Assembly: GCA_021018995.1 (NCBI GenBank)
Contig: CM037592.1
Location: forward strand, 77,627,301-77,691,300
Length of the DNA: 64,000 bases
Source: Chloranthus sessilifolius
Lineage: Eukaryota; Streptophyta; Magnoliopsida; Chloranthales; Chloranthaceae
Reading direction: 5' to 3'
Numbering within the stretch: position 1 is the first letter of the stretch; every line of letters begins with the position of its first letter. The notes under the pieces were generated by a model. The model was not told the DNA's origin. It was given only the letters and a program-made list of their open reading frames with translations, and did not search any database. Below are positions 33,301 through 45,400 of this stretch, piece by piece. The translations under genes and the position numbers were made by a program.

Positions 33301-34255
33301 AGACCTTGTTTGATACATGGACGTCTTTCAGTACCCCCATTAGAGCTTGAAAGTGTGTTGGAGATGTCATTAATAGGTCCTAGATGGTGATGTGGGCCGG
33401 AGTTCGTCTCAACTGAGTTTCTAGCACTTACTCCCGACTCATGCATTCCATGGGAAGTACTACTGTAGGTTCCCTCCTCTCTTTTGGTTGGGATGGTACC
33501 GGTATCTCAGGCTATTTGGAGATTCTGCCCGATCGGTTTTAAACTCATCTGCCCCTTCCCTAGTTCTGCCCGCATTGGTATCCGTTTGGTTGTAGTTGAG
33601 TGGGACTTGATGGGTATCATATGATGGTCCAGAGATTTGGAATGGGATGGGTGGAGGCACCGAATATGATTGAACTGGCGGGGCTGGTGTGGCGAAGTAG
33701 GGTCAATTTGGTTGATTGGTGTTGGGAGTTGAGGAATTGGTGGTGATGCGACGGAACTTGTCCAACTGCAGGGGGTAGGTGCTGGAGTTGGAGGTGGATG
33801 GATTGATGATGGCGTGGCAGAATTGGGCCAACTGTAGTTGGAGGGAGTCGATTCCGAAGATGGGGTAAAATTAGGCACCATGTAATTGATGGGGGTTAGT
33901 GCTAGAAATGGATGGTACAGTGGGGGGTGAGGCCCAACTGGGTTGGACCTGATTAACAGGAGCTGGTGTGGGAAAATAGAACCTCAGATCTAGTGGTGCT
34001 GCTTGGGGTGTTGGGTTTGAGAAATAATTAGCTAAGTTCAAAGGCTCGACTATCTCGATGGTTTCGCCTTCTTGGTTCCACCGCCTCGACGTTTCGCCAC
34101 TTTTCCCTGTGCTAATATCTGCCGAAGGGTCGATCTCTTCCATTTCTTCCTGTAGCATGTTAATTGTAGCCCTCAGGCCCATTCCTCTCTACGGGTGTGG
34201 CGGCAAGGGCACTTGTCGGATATTAGTGTGCTGATTAGCCTGGGGAGCAGCCAGG
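33301..34255 (-). pseudogene. gag: Ogre-1 gag C-terminal part and gag-protease linker
   Basis: From 34255 the reading continues across the Tat-2 insertion from the zinc knuckle: ALAAPQAN-like residues, then GLRATINMLQEEMEEIDPSAD (34182), a Pro-rich stretch (33880-33510) and PAHITI-like linker remnants near 33400-33360. Joining 49577 and 34255 gives DLFEVGKLIPPDL, the expected stretch after the knuckle. Frameshifts near 33880 and 33500. Confidence 0.65.
34251..34255. repeat. Target-site duplication CCAGG, left of Tat-2
   Basis: Pairs with TCAGG at 49572-49576, one mismatch. Confidence 0.6.
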
Positions 34256-34334
34256 TGTAGACACCCCCATTTTTCCCTTTCAGAATATACAAATCATTTG
34301 GTCAACCTTTGACCCCTTTACCCCATTGTGGGAT

Positions 34335-34725
34335 CATATACTGAAACAATAGTATATGGCTGGACACAGGCTGAGACAATAGCTCTGTGGCTCAGGCCCC
34401 ATGACCCTAACGTGGGAACTATGCATAGAAATAATAGTACATGACTGAACACAGGCTAAAACAATAGCTTTCTGGCTCAGATCCTAATATAGGGAGACTA
34501 TATACTGAAACAATAGTATATAGTCAAAATGCAGACTTAAACAATAGTTCGACATTTCAAACCCCCTAACCCTAACGTGGGAACCATGCATTGAAACAAT
34601 AGTACATGGCTGAACACAGGCTGAAACAATAGCTTTGCGGCTCAGATCCTGACGTAGGGAGACTATATACTGAAACAATAGTATATAGTCGAAATGCAAG
34701 CTGAAATAATAGTCTGGCATTTCAG
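34335..34725 (+). repeat. Hairpin array with conserved AAACAATAG loop
   Basis: Ten copies of AAACAATAG or one-base variants at about 34344-34712, many flanked by complementary arms. The clearest is CATATACT (34335-34342), loop GAAACAAT, AGTATATG (34351-34358), an 8-bp stem. The partner LTR has the same array at 46639-47015. In Tat-3 the corresponding hairpin has a different 12-bp stem but loop CAACAA (55767-55796). Confidence 0.7.
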
Positions 34726-36101
34726 ACCTGACTCGAACCCAGACAACCCTGAATTACGCGACTAAAATTATATGCGTAATTTGATTGTACGTAAAACCAC
34801 ACAGGTGCAATCAGTCCCATTTCAGACTAGACTTCCTTTCCCATACCACCTCGAGACTCGATTACGCATGCCACATGGCACGCGCAATCGGATTGAGTGC
34901 CCGACCACCGGCGTGCAATCGGCCTAGGCACGACTAAATCTTACCGTCCTTGACCCCCAAGCTTCCTCGAACAAGCGCTTCGAATGAGATACTTAATCAG
35001 ATTATGCACTCTACACTGCGTGCGTAATTAGTTCTAACATGGTTAGAACTAGGAAACTCGCTGACCAAGTCAGCCGGTTGCTCACTGAGTCGGTGACCGA
35101 CTCAATGAGATTAAGCACCCAAAAATCGACGCATAATTCAGTTAAACGGCTGAAACAGGGCATTTAATTAGTACAATACCTGTAAAAAGACCTCTCCATT
35201 ACGACCCAAAGGCTGGCCCCCACAACTTTGAGATTCGAGTTTCGAGTTCTTCGTCTCCAAGCTTAGGATTCCGAGATTTCTCTCTGCAGCCCAGGCCGTA
35301 GGTATAATTTACATTCTCATTTTAATTTCTGATTTTAGATCTTAGGCTCGGATTTTTAGTCCTAGGTTTTAGTTTCTAATCTCTAGTCCTATTCTTTATT
35401 TCTTAGATTTAAAACTTCGATTTTAATTATTAGTTCCGATTTTTAGTCTTAGACCGTAATACCTCCTTCTTAATCCGTACTTTAATCCCTGGTTCCAGTT
35501 CTTAGTTTCTAGAATTAGTCTTTAATTATATTATCTAATTTTCAATCTTAAAACTTAGTTTTTATCCTGATACCTTAATTTTCAGTCCTAATATTAATCT
35601 TTGGTTCCAGTTCTTAGTTTTCTGGGACCAGTCCTTAATCCTACAGTCTGATTTTTCTTATTTCGACTCTGATTTCAGTCCTTAGATTTTTTTTAGCCTT
35701 TAGTTTTAATTTTTAATTTTTTATAGTTCTAATATTTAGATTCCAATTCTTAATTCTTAAGTTTTAGAATCCAGTCCTTAGGAAATGCCTGCCCAAATCC
35801 TTAGTCTAGAGCCAACTAGGTCTCTTAAACCTTTTCTCAATTGTCAATCTTGTCACTTTTATATTTGGTTTATTTTGAGGTATCAAACGAAGTTAGATTA
35901 AGGCAAAAATTGTCATGTTAGAAAGCTTATCGAAGTAGCTTTCCAATGAGCCAAAAAACACATAATTCTGACAAGTATCGAAGAAGTTATGATCAGTTTT
36001 CGATCGCTGCGCAAAAAGTGACGTTTTTCAAAACTCCTAGTTGAATTAGGATTAGTATCTTCATTATATTATTTTAGAAAATAGGATTTATGGTAAAAGC
36101 C

Positions 36102-36109
36102 TATAAATA
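36102..36109 (+). promoter_or_regulatory. TATA-like box, Tat-2 5' LTR
   Basis: CCTATAAATAAGACCTTTACC, the best TATA-like box in this LTR. The partner is at about 48404. A second candidate ~920 bp upstream reads CCTGTAAAAAGACC here and CCTATAAAAAGACC in the other LTR. Confidence 0.5.
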
Positions 36110-36130
36110 AGACCTTTACCCCCCTAACCA

Positions 36131-36260
36131 TCCATAGACACAATTTTCCTCCACACAATTTTCCTCTACACAATTCCCCCTACATAATTTTCCTCTATAC
36201 AATTTTCCCCTATATAATTTCCCTCTACACAATTTCCCTCTTTACAATTTCCTTCTGCAC
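36131..36260 (+). repeat. Minisatellite, CACAATTTTCCTCTA unit
   Basis: About eight head-to-tail copies of a 15-16 bp unit (CACAATTTTCCTCYA), just downstream of the TATA-like box. The partner is at 48440-48555 with a different copy pattern. Confidence 0.75.
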
Positions 36261-37294
36261 GATTTACAAGATTCTAAAGGTAATTCCTTAGTCCTAAATT
36301 TTTTGGTTCTAGTTCTTAGGTTCTAGAACCAGTTCCCTTTTTTCTTATTCTAGTTCTAGATTTAGGTTCTAGCCTCCTAGTTCTTAAATTTTAGATCTTA
36401 GGTTTTAATCTAAATTTCTAATTTTCTGATTCTAGTCCTTAGGTTCTACAGCCAGTCTTTTTTTAATTTTTAGGTCCTAGTTCTTAGGTTCTAGAATCGG
36501 TCCTTAATCTCATGGTCCAAATTTTTCTAATTTCGATCCCGATTTTGGTCCTTAGATTTTAGCTTTAGTCTTAATTTCTCACAATTATAAATCCTAAAAT
36601 TTGCTTTATAGCTTCAGTTCTTAATTCCTTTTTTAGTCCTAAAATTTTAACCGTTAAATACCAATCATCAATCTTTCACAAAAAATACTACTTTATAATT
36701 TAAATTCAGTCTCTCTCAATTTTAGCCACCCGATTTACCCAAGGGAGCTTATGGAGGGTACCCGGGAAGATCCTCCTTAACATAGCGGGCCCAAAACCAT
36801 TTTTTTTAATTAATTCGATTTCTAATTAGAATTAGAATATTTAAAGTAATCATACTTCTAGTACGATTATGAGACTTAATTAATTAGATTTCTAATAGGA
36901 TTAAGATATCGAAATCAATTAGACTCCTAGTAGGATTAGAAGACCAAGTTAAATCAGAATCCCAGCGAGAATAGGAAAACCAAACTAGTTAGACTAAAGG
37001 CAACCCACAGCTGCTGACGTTCACCGGCGGACAATTCAGTAAAGGAGTTCAACTTGCAAGCCCCCACTCCCCCTTAAAGCATAATCAGTGACGTGTTGTA
37101 GCGTCGATAAATATCTGCAGCTGGCGATCGCATCTTCTCAGGTATTCTTCATTTAGAATTTGCATATTTAATTTCAACATTTAATATTTCCTAATTTATT
37201 ACTCCATCATCGCCTTCGCCAGAGTCCACTCGAGACAGAATTGAACCACTGATTCCGGAGACCGAAAGGAATCCAGAAAAAGTGCGTACCAACA

Positions 37295-37601
37295 GACTGG
37301 CGATTGCGATGGGACTCCTTTTCGCTAAGGTTGCCTCGGTTTAATTAATTTGGTTTTCTATTTTCCTTACTTTATTTAATTTGGTTTTATAATTTTAGAT
37401 TTTTTTTTTTAATTTTGTTTCGCTTTATCACTTTTCTACACACACTTGCACGTGGATAAACTTTTTCAAAAAAAAAAAAACTATTTTAAAATGGCCGGCA
37501 TCAGAAAATTGAACTTTAATGACAATTACCCACCCTTATAGGGCTCCCATAGCGACCCCGAGTATAACGTTAGGCCGTCTCCCTGGAGAGCCCAGCGTCT
37601 T
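37295..37601 (+). other. Tat-2 primer-site region and leader
   Basis: TGGCGATTGCGATGGGA starts at 37298, three bases after the LTR, where Tat elements carry a TGGCGACTC-type primer site; it appears degraded. The leader that follows is AT-rich and includes an A-run (37469-37481). Confidence 0.5.
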
Positions 37602-39299
37602 GTGCGGGTAAACATGGTTAATGAGAGCGAAAAATACCCCTTCGCTCCACGAAATACAAATCATAGTAATAGCACTGAAGAAAGTGATGCTGAGCAAAGC
37701 TACCCCAATAGTCAAGTAATGGACCACACTCCTAGTGCACTCACAAAGGGAGGAAGAGAAGCTAGCGCATTGCTCAAGTCCCAAAGACAAGTTACTCTGA
37801 GGGACAGACAAAAGGAAAGGACGCCGACTCTTTCACATGCTCCGACTCCCCCGACACATAACACATATACCTCTCACGCCTTCTACAACAACAACTGCCG
37901 ATGACAACTCTCTCTCAAGGCACCTAGAAAAGACACCGCCATAAACATAAACAACCTCCACCAGTTTCTAGATGACTACATGGCTAACAAAGAACCCTCT
38001 AGTCACACTTTTGGATTCGATAAATTTTGCCGAGACATCAACTTCACTGTACCCGCTGGTTTTAAACCTAAAAAATTTAACAAATATAACGGTACGAAAA
38101 ACCCAAAGCACCACTTGGCCCTATTCTGCAATGGTTGTCGACCAATCCGAACCAATCACGGGCTCCTGATCTATTACTTTCCGAGATTACTAGAAGGAGA
38201 AGCCCTTGACTGGTTCATGGCCTTACCTTTAGCCGAAATCGAGACATTCAAAGACTTAGCCAACAGATTCCTAGATCAATACCAACACCTAACGAATGAA
38301 GAAATCAGTCTCGCTGACTTGATGCACACAAGATGAGAGGACGGTGAATACTTTTTGACATTCGCCAACCGTTGGAGAAGACTTGCCGCTCGAACGAGGA
38401 ATCAAATAAAAGAAAGTGATGCAATAGAAATCGTGATTAGCAATGCCCGAGAGCCTCTTCGGAGTGTTCTCATCCTAAGCGACTATCATGACCTTGCTAG
38501 CCTTTATCAACGCGCCTTATGCATAGAACGTCGACTGAAGAATGGAGACCTTAGTCTTCCTACCTTAACATCCAATGGACCCTCCTCTAACAACCCCGAC
38601 ACAAACACCCTAAACGAAGCCATAGACTCCGAACAAATCAATGCGAACTAAGAACAAAACCAAACTAACCCTCAACTGTACCACCTATATGACCAAGCTC
38701 AAGACCTCTACACAAAACTGTACCTTGACTATAACCAACCTCTATACCCTGACCAAGACCAACCACTACACACCAACCAATACATGAACCCGTACTATGA
38801 CCAAAGCCAATACCCCAACGACACGCAAACTAACATCACCTAGTACAACCCATTGTTCGATCAAACTCGACTCGCATACGAGACCGTACACTCATTCACC
38901 CCCGCCCCATTCCACCCAGCTAGCCTGATCCGAAGAATTGAACCTCCCTCAGAGCAAGACCATACTATTCACTTACAACAAGCCAACCCTATCCCACGCA
39001 CCTATAAACGCGAAGTTACCTTTCACTCTGAACCGATTACCAAGATCACTAAAATCCAAACTATCACCAAATCCACCCCTAAACTAACTCAACCCATCAC
39101 CAAACTCATCGCCGAGCTCAGCGCGCCTATCTCCGAACCAACTCAACCTACCCTTGAGTCCGATAACCTACCAACAAACGAATTAATCCCCACACCTCCT
39201 GAGCAGACGCCTAAACTAATGACGCAAACTACCCCCGAGCAGGCTCACATGCCGATTCTAGAAGTAATTTTGATATTATACGACGCCATTCATACTTAA
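37602..39299 (+). pseudogene. gag: Tat-type gag of Tat-2 with in-frame stops
   Basis: One frame carries a recognisable Tat gag: STEESDAEQSYPNSQVMDHT near the start, HQFLDDYMANKEP, then the gag core DINFTVPAGFKPKKFNKYNG, HHLALFCNG, YYFPRLLEGEALDWFMALP and DLANRFLDQYQHL, then FLTFANRWRRLAARTRNQI, SDYHDLASLYQRALCIERR, and a Tyr/Gln/Asp-rich stretch. Stops interrupt it at 37902, 38334, 38649 and 38841, but the frame is otherwise kept. A shift near 39300 moves to the next frame for the repetitive tail. Gag forms the particle. Confidence 0.82.
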
Positions 39300-40270
39300 A
39301 CCAACTGCAAAACTAAACTCCGAACCCAAACTAGTAATCAAATCTACCCCCGAAATCGCTAGCCTTCTTGCTTCCAAATCAACTATGAAACAAACCCTCG
39401 AAATCGAACACCTTGTCAAACACATTGCCCCACCAATCTCAAAACCAGTCCCTGAATCAATCCCTACAGAACTCGCCACCGAACTTATCGTCCCCTCAAC
39501 TCCGAAACAAGAACTTAAACCCACTATTGAACTTACCATTTCACCAACCACAAAACTGAACCCCAAACTCAAACCTTTCATAAAAACTAAACATATCATC
39601 AAAACTAAACTTATCATCAAACCTAAACTTATCATCAAACCTAAACCTACTATCAAAACTAAATCTATTATCGAATCTAAACCTATCCTTGAACATGAAC
39701 CTATCACCAAACCTAAACCCATGATCGAACTTGAACCTGTCATCAGACACGAAACCAAACTAATCATTGAACTTAAACCAATCGTCGAATCCAGACTCGA
39801 ACCTATCATCAACCTAGCACCCATCCACAAGCTTGAACCCTCCATCAAAGGCGAACCCACCATCAAATTCGAACCCATTATTGAACCTGAACCTATCATC
39901 AAGCCTAAACTGATCACTGAATACAAACCTGACATCAAGCCTCCGACTATCAGTGAATCTAAATCGATCCTCGAACCTGTGCCTTCTGCCGAACCTAAAC
40001 CAATCACCGAACACAAACCAGTCATCAAACCTCAAACTATCGACAAATCCAAGGCCATCATCAAACTTGAACCAATTATTTAACTCGAGTCTGTTATCGA
40101 ACACGAATCCGGTACTAAAACCGAACCTATTCTTACAACGCCAACTCCACTCACCTTTGAGCCTATCACAAAACCTATCAAGGAGTCGATCATCGCTCCC
40201 ACATTCGAAATCAAACCAAACTCAAATCTTATGATGCCAATCACCATCCAAATCAACATACCTTAAATCC
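39300..40270 (+). pseudogene. Tat-2 gag extension: Lys/Glu-Pro-Ile repeats
   Basis: In a frame shifted from gag the reading is a long run of ~6-residue units such as IIKPKL, IIESKP, ITKPKP and IIEPEP (39385-40083), preceded in the gag frame by ITKSTPKLTQPITK-type sequence. At DNA level the unit is about 18-21 bp (ATCATCAAACCTAAAC). The charge pattern is retained over 230 residues without a stop, which suggests past coding. Function unknown. Confidence 0.55.
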
Positions 40271-42330
40271 CATCAAAACATGAAATCAACGTAACAACTA
40301 AAATAACTTCTGATCATCAGATCCAAATCTCCGTGGACCTCACAATCAAAACCTTCACCGAACTCCAATCGGCGATAAAACTACTACGTCAAACTTTTGA
40401 TACTCAACCTCCTCAAAAAATTATAAATAAAACTTTAAAACAACCTCACGATAAACCCAAAGTGCGAATCAAATAAAACAAACATAATCAAACAAAACTG
40501 GACTGCCCCACATGTAGGAAAGGTCAACCTTGGACTACGCCCTCGCATCTCCTCTTCCTACTCTACCTCTGCCTTATCTTATCACTACCTTTACAACACT
40601 ACCGTCCCTCTCAACGGTTTCCACTCCAACTTCACTCGCAAACAGCTTTCCAATCACCTGCAAACGACCCCGAAGAACTCTTTAACAACTCTATGCTTCA
40701 TCTCTACGAGATGTCTCACTCTGTCGAAAAATAAAAGAAGGTCCCTCCTGATAAGGAGACCCCAGATACAAAAGACCTATCGAAGGAAGAAATCAAACGA
40801 TACCACACTTATTTTGTTAAACCTTATACCATCCAAAACACAAAACTAAACATAACCTCACTCTCATCCCTCATCGATCAGATCAAAAGGGATCGAGGAC
40901 CCCGAAACAATATTATCTAATTGAATGGTCACTTCGACCATCCAACATGTCCCATCAAGCGGGCTTCCTGAGTCAGTCCCCTACCTAAGGAACTGATGCT
41001 GTGCCGTAACACAATAGTAATAACAAAAAATAATACAAAAAAAATAAAAAATATAGAAAAGTATAAAAAAAGCTAAAAGTATAAATGCCCAAAATGTAAA
41101 TACTCGAAAATAAAAATACTCTTCTATGCCCCAAACCCTTCGGACTCATACTCGACCGAGAACTTGAAATCGAGGTGCTACTGCTAAGAAAAGTGCCTAT
41201 ACAACTGCCTCACCTGGAGGAAATCAAAGCCCACAAGGAAGTCCTTATATTATCTCGGTAACATGCCCTGGAAACAGCCACAGGGGAAGGACTTTCTGAC
41301 CCTTGGAATCATAACTCAATGACCATCATGTTTCGTAGCCTAAATAAACATACTTGTATACCTATCATCCTCGCAGTCATCACAAGACATTTGCCAGTCA
41401 TAGGTCATTATTTTCAAAACCATTTTGGGTATCATCTGACTCATTGACTACCCTCCTACTCGGGCGAATTGATCGAAAGGACCAGTGGATCATGAAACTC
41501 TCTTTTTGAAATATAGAAAACTCTGGATTCTCATACACCCTTCCAGCCATTGGAGACGATGTTAGAGCAGAAAAAATGAAAATGTAAGGTTCCATCAAAC
41601 CTCACAATTCTTGTGTTAGCAGGTTGTTTAAAAAAATATATACAGAAAAGAAACACAACCGAGCGAGAGCAATATGACGAATGAATAGTCAATGGATTTA
41701 GGGAAGCATAAGCAAATTGTGAGGGCATTCCTGGTATTTTCATTAGGAGAGCATAAGTAAACTGCAAGGGCCTCCCTGACATTTTCACACTACTGGATAT
41801 CGTCGTACGGTGGCGGGAGGAGGACAAAACTCCTGCTAACCATAGAATTTGAAACTTTGATGATGCTGGACCATGACGGAGAGCTCAATTATGGCACAAC
41901 ATTATCCACCCGAGAAGAAAGTAGTTGACTACTATTTCAAAATTTGGTTGAATAAGAAGCTACCCGCAGATCAATAAACCTTACCTCTTCTTCACCTTTA
42001 ATTTTTTTTTCGGACAATGAGTCAAATGATTTTCAAAATCTCTTTCAAAATAAAACTAAAAATTTTCAAATGATAAGTGATGCAATCACTCATTATCTAT
42101 CATACACCTCAATCTTGTTGAAAGCTACGATACATGATGATCGTTCAACACTTACACAATCAAGCCCAACATGTGGCTAAAATAATTAAACTACTTCCCG
42201 ACATGGGATCATTACTAACACACTCCAGGATATCTAAGAGGCTGATGAAGTCCCACCGCCACTTGACATTGGGGTATTTTTTTAAGAGCATTAGCACCTT
42301 GGTAGCGATACACAGGTCAAAAGATCGATA
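40271..42330 (+). other. Tat-2 internal region, no gene
   Basis: I see no protease, RT or integrase motif in any frame. An A-rich stretch lies at 41020-41110. The rest is unremarkable non-coding sequence. Confidence 0.5.
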
Positions 42331-42490
42331 CCCCAAACTGGGGCTTTTTTTTTATTTAAAAAAAAAAAAAAATTTCAATCTAGTTCCTGCTTCCCCACTT
42401 TGAATACCCCACACTGGGGCATTTTTTTTTAATTCGGTTCTTGCTTTTCCACCTTGGACACCCCAAACTGGGGCGTTTAAATTTTTTTTT
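42329..42490 (+). repeat. CCCCAAACTGGGGC hairpin + T-run, three copies
   Basis: CCCCAAACTGGGG (42331-42343), CCCCACACTGGGG (42407-42419) and CCCCAAACTGGGG (42461-42473), each followed by GC and a T-run. The units also share GTTCYTGCTTYYCCACYTTG linkers, so this is a degenerate tandem repeat of 54-76 bp. Confidence 0.7.
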
Positions 42491-45400
42491 TTTAGTTCTT
42501 ACTTTTCTGCTGTGGGACCCTAAAACAAACACCTGAAATAGAACAACAGAGGTACACTTGAAAAACAAACACCATACTCTAATACTACCCATTCCCCCTC
42601 TAATGTAACATACAACGACAAACATAAATGAAACAAATAGAACAAGAGAAAAATATCGCTCATTCTCAACAATAAAGAAAAAATTAATATAATTACAAAC
42701 CTCTTAGGGTTTAATACCCGAGATACAAAATAGAGAGGAAGAAAAGATATTAATGAACAAAAATGCCCTAAATTACAAGACAAAAAAAATACATGCCCCA
42801 AAACTTTAACCCTAAGCTTGAGTCACAGAACAAAACAACAATTCAAACCTAAAGCCTTTGGCTCACACTTATAAATTATACCTTTCTAAACCACAAAGTG
42901 ACAAGTGTCACACCTTTGAAAACCCTTCCAATCTAATTAAATCTAAACCAAACACTTGTCCCTTCGAAAAAACCACAATCCGTGACAAGTTTAGATAAAT
43001 CAATAGGAGTAAAACACCCAACAACCATCTAGAACTCTTTGAAAATTCATACACTTCTAACAAGTGTCATCTCGAATTAAATAAAAGGACAAAAATAAAA
43101 CACCCTAAACCTTAAACAAAACAAACAATAAGAAAACTCTAAAATGAGACCCTGACTTGTGAGGGACCAATAAAAAAAATGCCCCGTCAAACCCATCGGA
43201 ACCAAGTAAACCCTCTAAAACAAACTAATCTCAAGCTAAATTAAATCCTAAAATAAATCAAACAAATCAAATAAATCCAACAAATCCATTAATAAGTTTA
43301 AACAAATAAACAAGCACGATAAAACAAAAAAATACCTCTTTATTTATAACTCAAAAATTTTACAAGTATCACCGGAGGCATACCTCCTGAATTTACAACC
43401 CAAAACGAAAACCTAGAACTGAATTTATAACCCAAAACGAAGACTGGGTTCAAAACTGAGATGAAGTGAGGAGCAGATTCCGCTCGGAGCATCTAATCGG
43501 AGGCTTCAGGGAGGATTGGTTGGGAAACACGTCCCTCTACTTGTTACTCCTTCTCTTTCATCATCCTCACTTCCTCTGCCGCCGCCTCCTCAATGCTGCC
43601 TTCACTGCTCTCTAAAAGGGACCGATGTGAAAACTAGCGCCCTCATTCCCAATACCGCCTATTCCCAGAATAATGACATCTTTGAGCATCGCCTCAAGGC
43701 GAAAGTCACGCAAAATAACAAACATAGAAAGAAATGACATCCCAATTGGACGGTTAGATCACCTAATATCACTAAAACACAAATTTTAGAACATAAAATA
43801 TTCATAAAAAGTAAAACTCGAGACTAAACCGAGGGATGGAAGACAAATGAAGGGTCTATCACTTATATAGAGTACGGACTCAATCACATGCCAGAACACG
43901 AGCGCTTAACTCGATCACGTGCCACGCATGCTGTGCACAATCCAAAACACGCGTCCTGACTTGAGCGCGCAACTGAACCATAGCTTGCGCCACTTGCGCG
44001 ACGCTCCGATCACGCGCCTATTTTAAAATGCATAACCGTATCGAACGAAACACTCCATACGCGCAGTATGAAGGGTCACTCGTACACTGAACTTGTTGAC
44101 GCTCCGGTCACGCACAGACGATACGCTGCGCAACCTCATTAAACGACTCCCACAAGCCACGCAATACGAACCATCACCCACACAGTGACCTGCTGATGCC
44201 TCAATCACTTGTCATAATTAGAGCGCATGATCTAATCACACACGCACTCCCACATGTGTAAACAACCTTCGAACCTGTGATCGCACGCTGGAAAATAGGC
44301 ACGCAACCATATTGAGCAACCTAAACTAGGTGCGCAATGCCTGACTTTGGAAAAAATCTATACCTTCACATCTTTCTACCTCACCTTGATTAAAACTCTC
44401 CTATCCCATCGCATAGCCTCATGGGTTGTTCAGAGAGAAAGAAGGAGAGAGGGGCAGCCACTCACGCACACCCCACCACGACAAGATGCACACACATGAC
44501 ACCACCTCAATATCTAATCCCATCGCAATAAATTAGCCATGCCCTCATGTTCCATCGGGAGAAGCCAAAAGTAAATCTCCTGAAAATGCGGGTACACCGC
44601 CAACAAAAACTAAGCCAATCACGACACAACCAAAACGTGATTTTTTTTTCATAACCCAAGATCTGCCAAAGAAAGAAGCGAGACATACCTATCACACAAA
44701 TATCCTACCAGCATTTGATCACAAACATCGTTACCCGAGACATTCGGACACAACCTCACCACACATCCATGAACATGTCCCCTCACGATGCAACAACGAT
44801 TTGTTCTCACCACGAACATGCCCCATCGCGACAGAACAACCACGACACCTCCTCGATACCCTCATCATGAAAACATCACAGGGAGTTAAATGTTCTAAAA
44901 GCCCCATCGCTAACTATGCTCACCCAATATACCATCGCAAAAGCAGAGGGACTCCTCCCACTTCCCATCGCAAACATCACTACCCGAAAAGCTCAGACAA
45001 CACTTGTCGCACCATATAATGAAAGGGAAGAAAGCTCAACTATGTCCCATCGCTAAAGCGAAGACCTCCCTCCTGAATTGCTCGCTACGTAATAGTCACC
45101 AGACACCACTGGTGCAGCGGAAATGCACGAAGATTCAGGACTCCTCCCATGTCCCATTGCATCCGACCAATGACAGATTCTAGCACGAACATCCTGTCAG
45201 AATCCCCACGTCCCACCAGGACTCACCCAGCACACAGCCAAAGAAAGAAAAAATCCCCAAGTCCCATCACGACATCACTTCCCCAAGACATTCCATCACG
45301 CTGGCAATAGCCAAGCTCTGCCACAATGGACCTGAAAAAAGAAAAAAGCCTCCAAAGTCCCATCGCGATACTACGACACCACCAGACCATATAAGCAACG

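Larger units (their letters stand above)
34256..37294 (+). repeat. Tat-2 5' LTR (3039 bp)
   Basis: Order: TGTAGACACCCCC start; AAACAATAG hairpin array 34335-34725; TTACGCG/GCGTAATT cluster 34750-35130; first TATA-like position 35180-35188 (TGTAAAAA, eroded); repetitive TTAGTTCTTAG region to 35800; second TATA-like box 36102-36109; CACAATTTTCCTC minisatellite 36131-36260; second TTAGTTCTTAG region to 36660; end at 37294. Confidence 0.88.

Noticed and set aside
39276..40104. Long minus-strand ORFs opposite the Tat-2 gag tail
   Set aside because: They mirror the plus-strand Lys/Glu-Pro repeat; gag lies upstream in the plus direction, so the plus strand is the likely coding one.
42329..42480. 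Bacterial-type intrinsic terminators
   Set aside because: The stem plus T-run shape is present, but the context is plant retrotransposon DNA and the units are tandem repeats.
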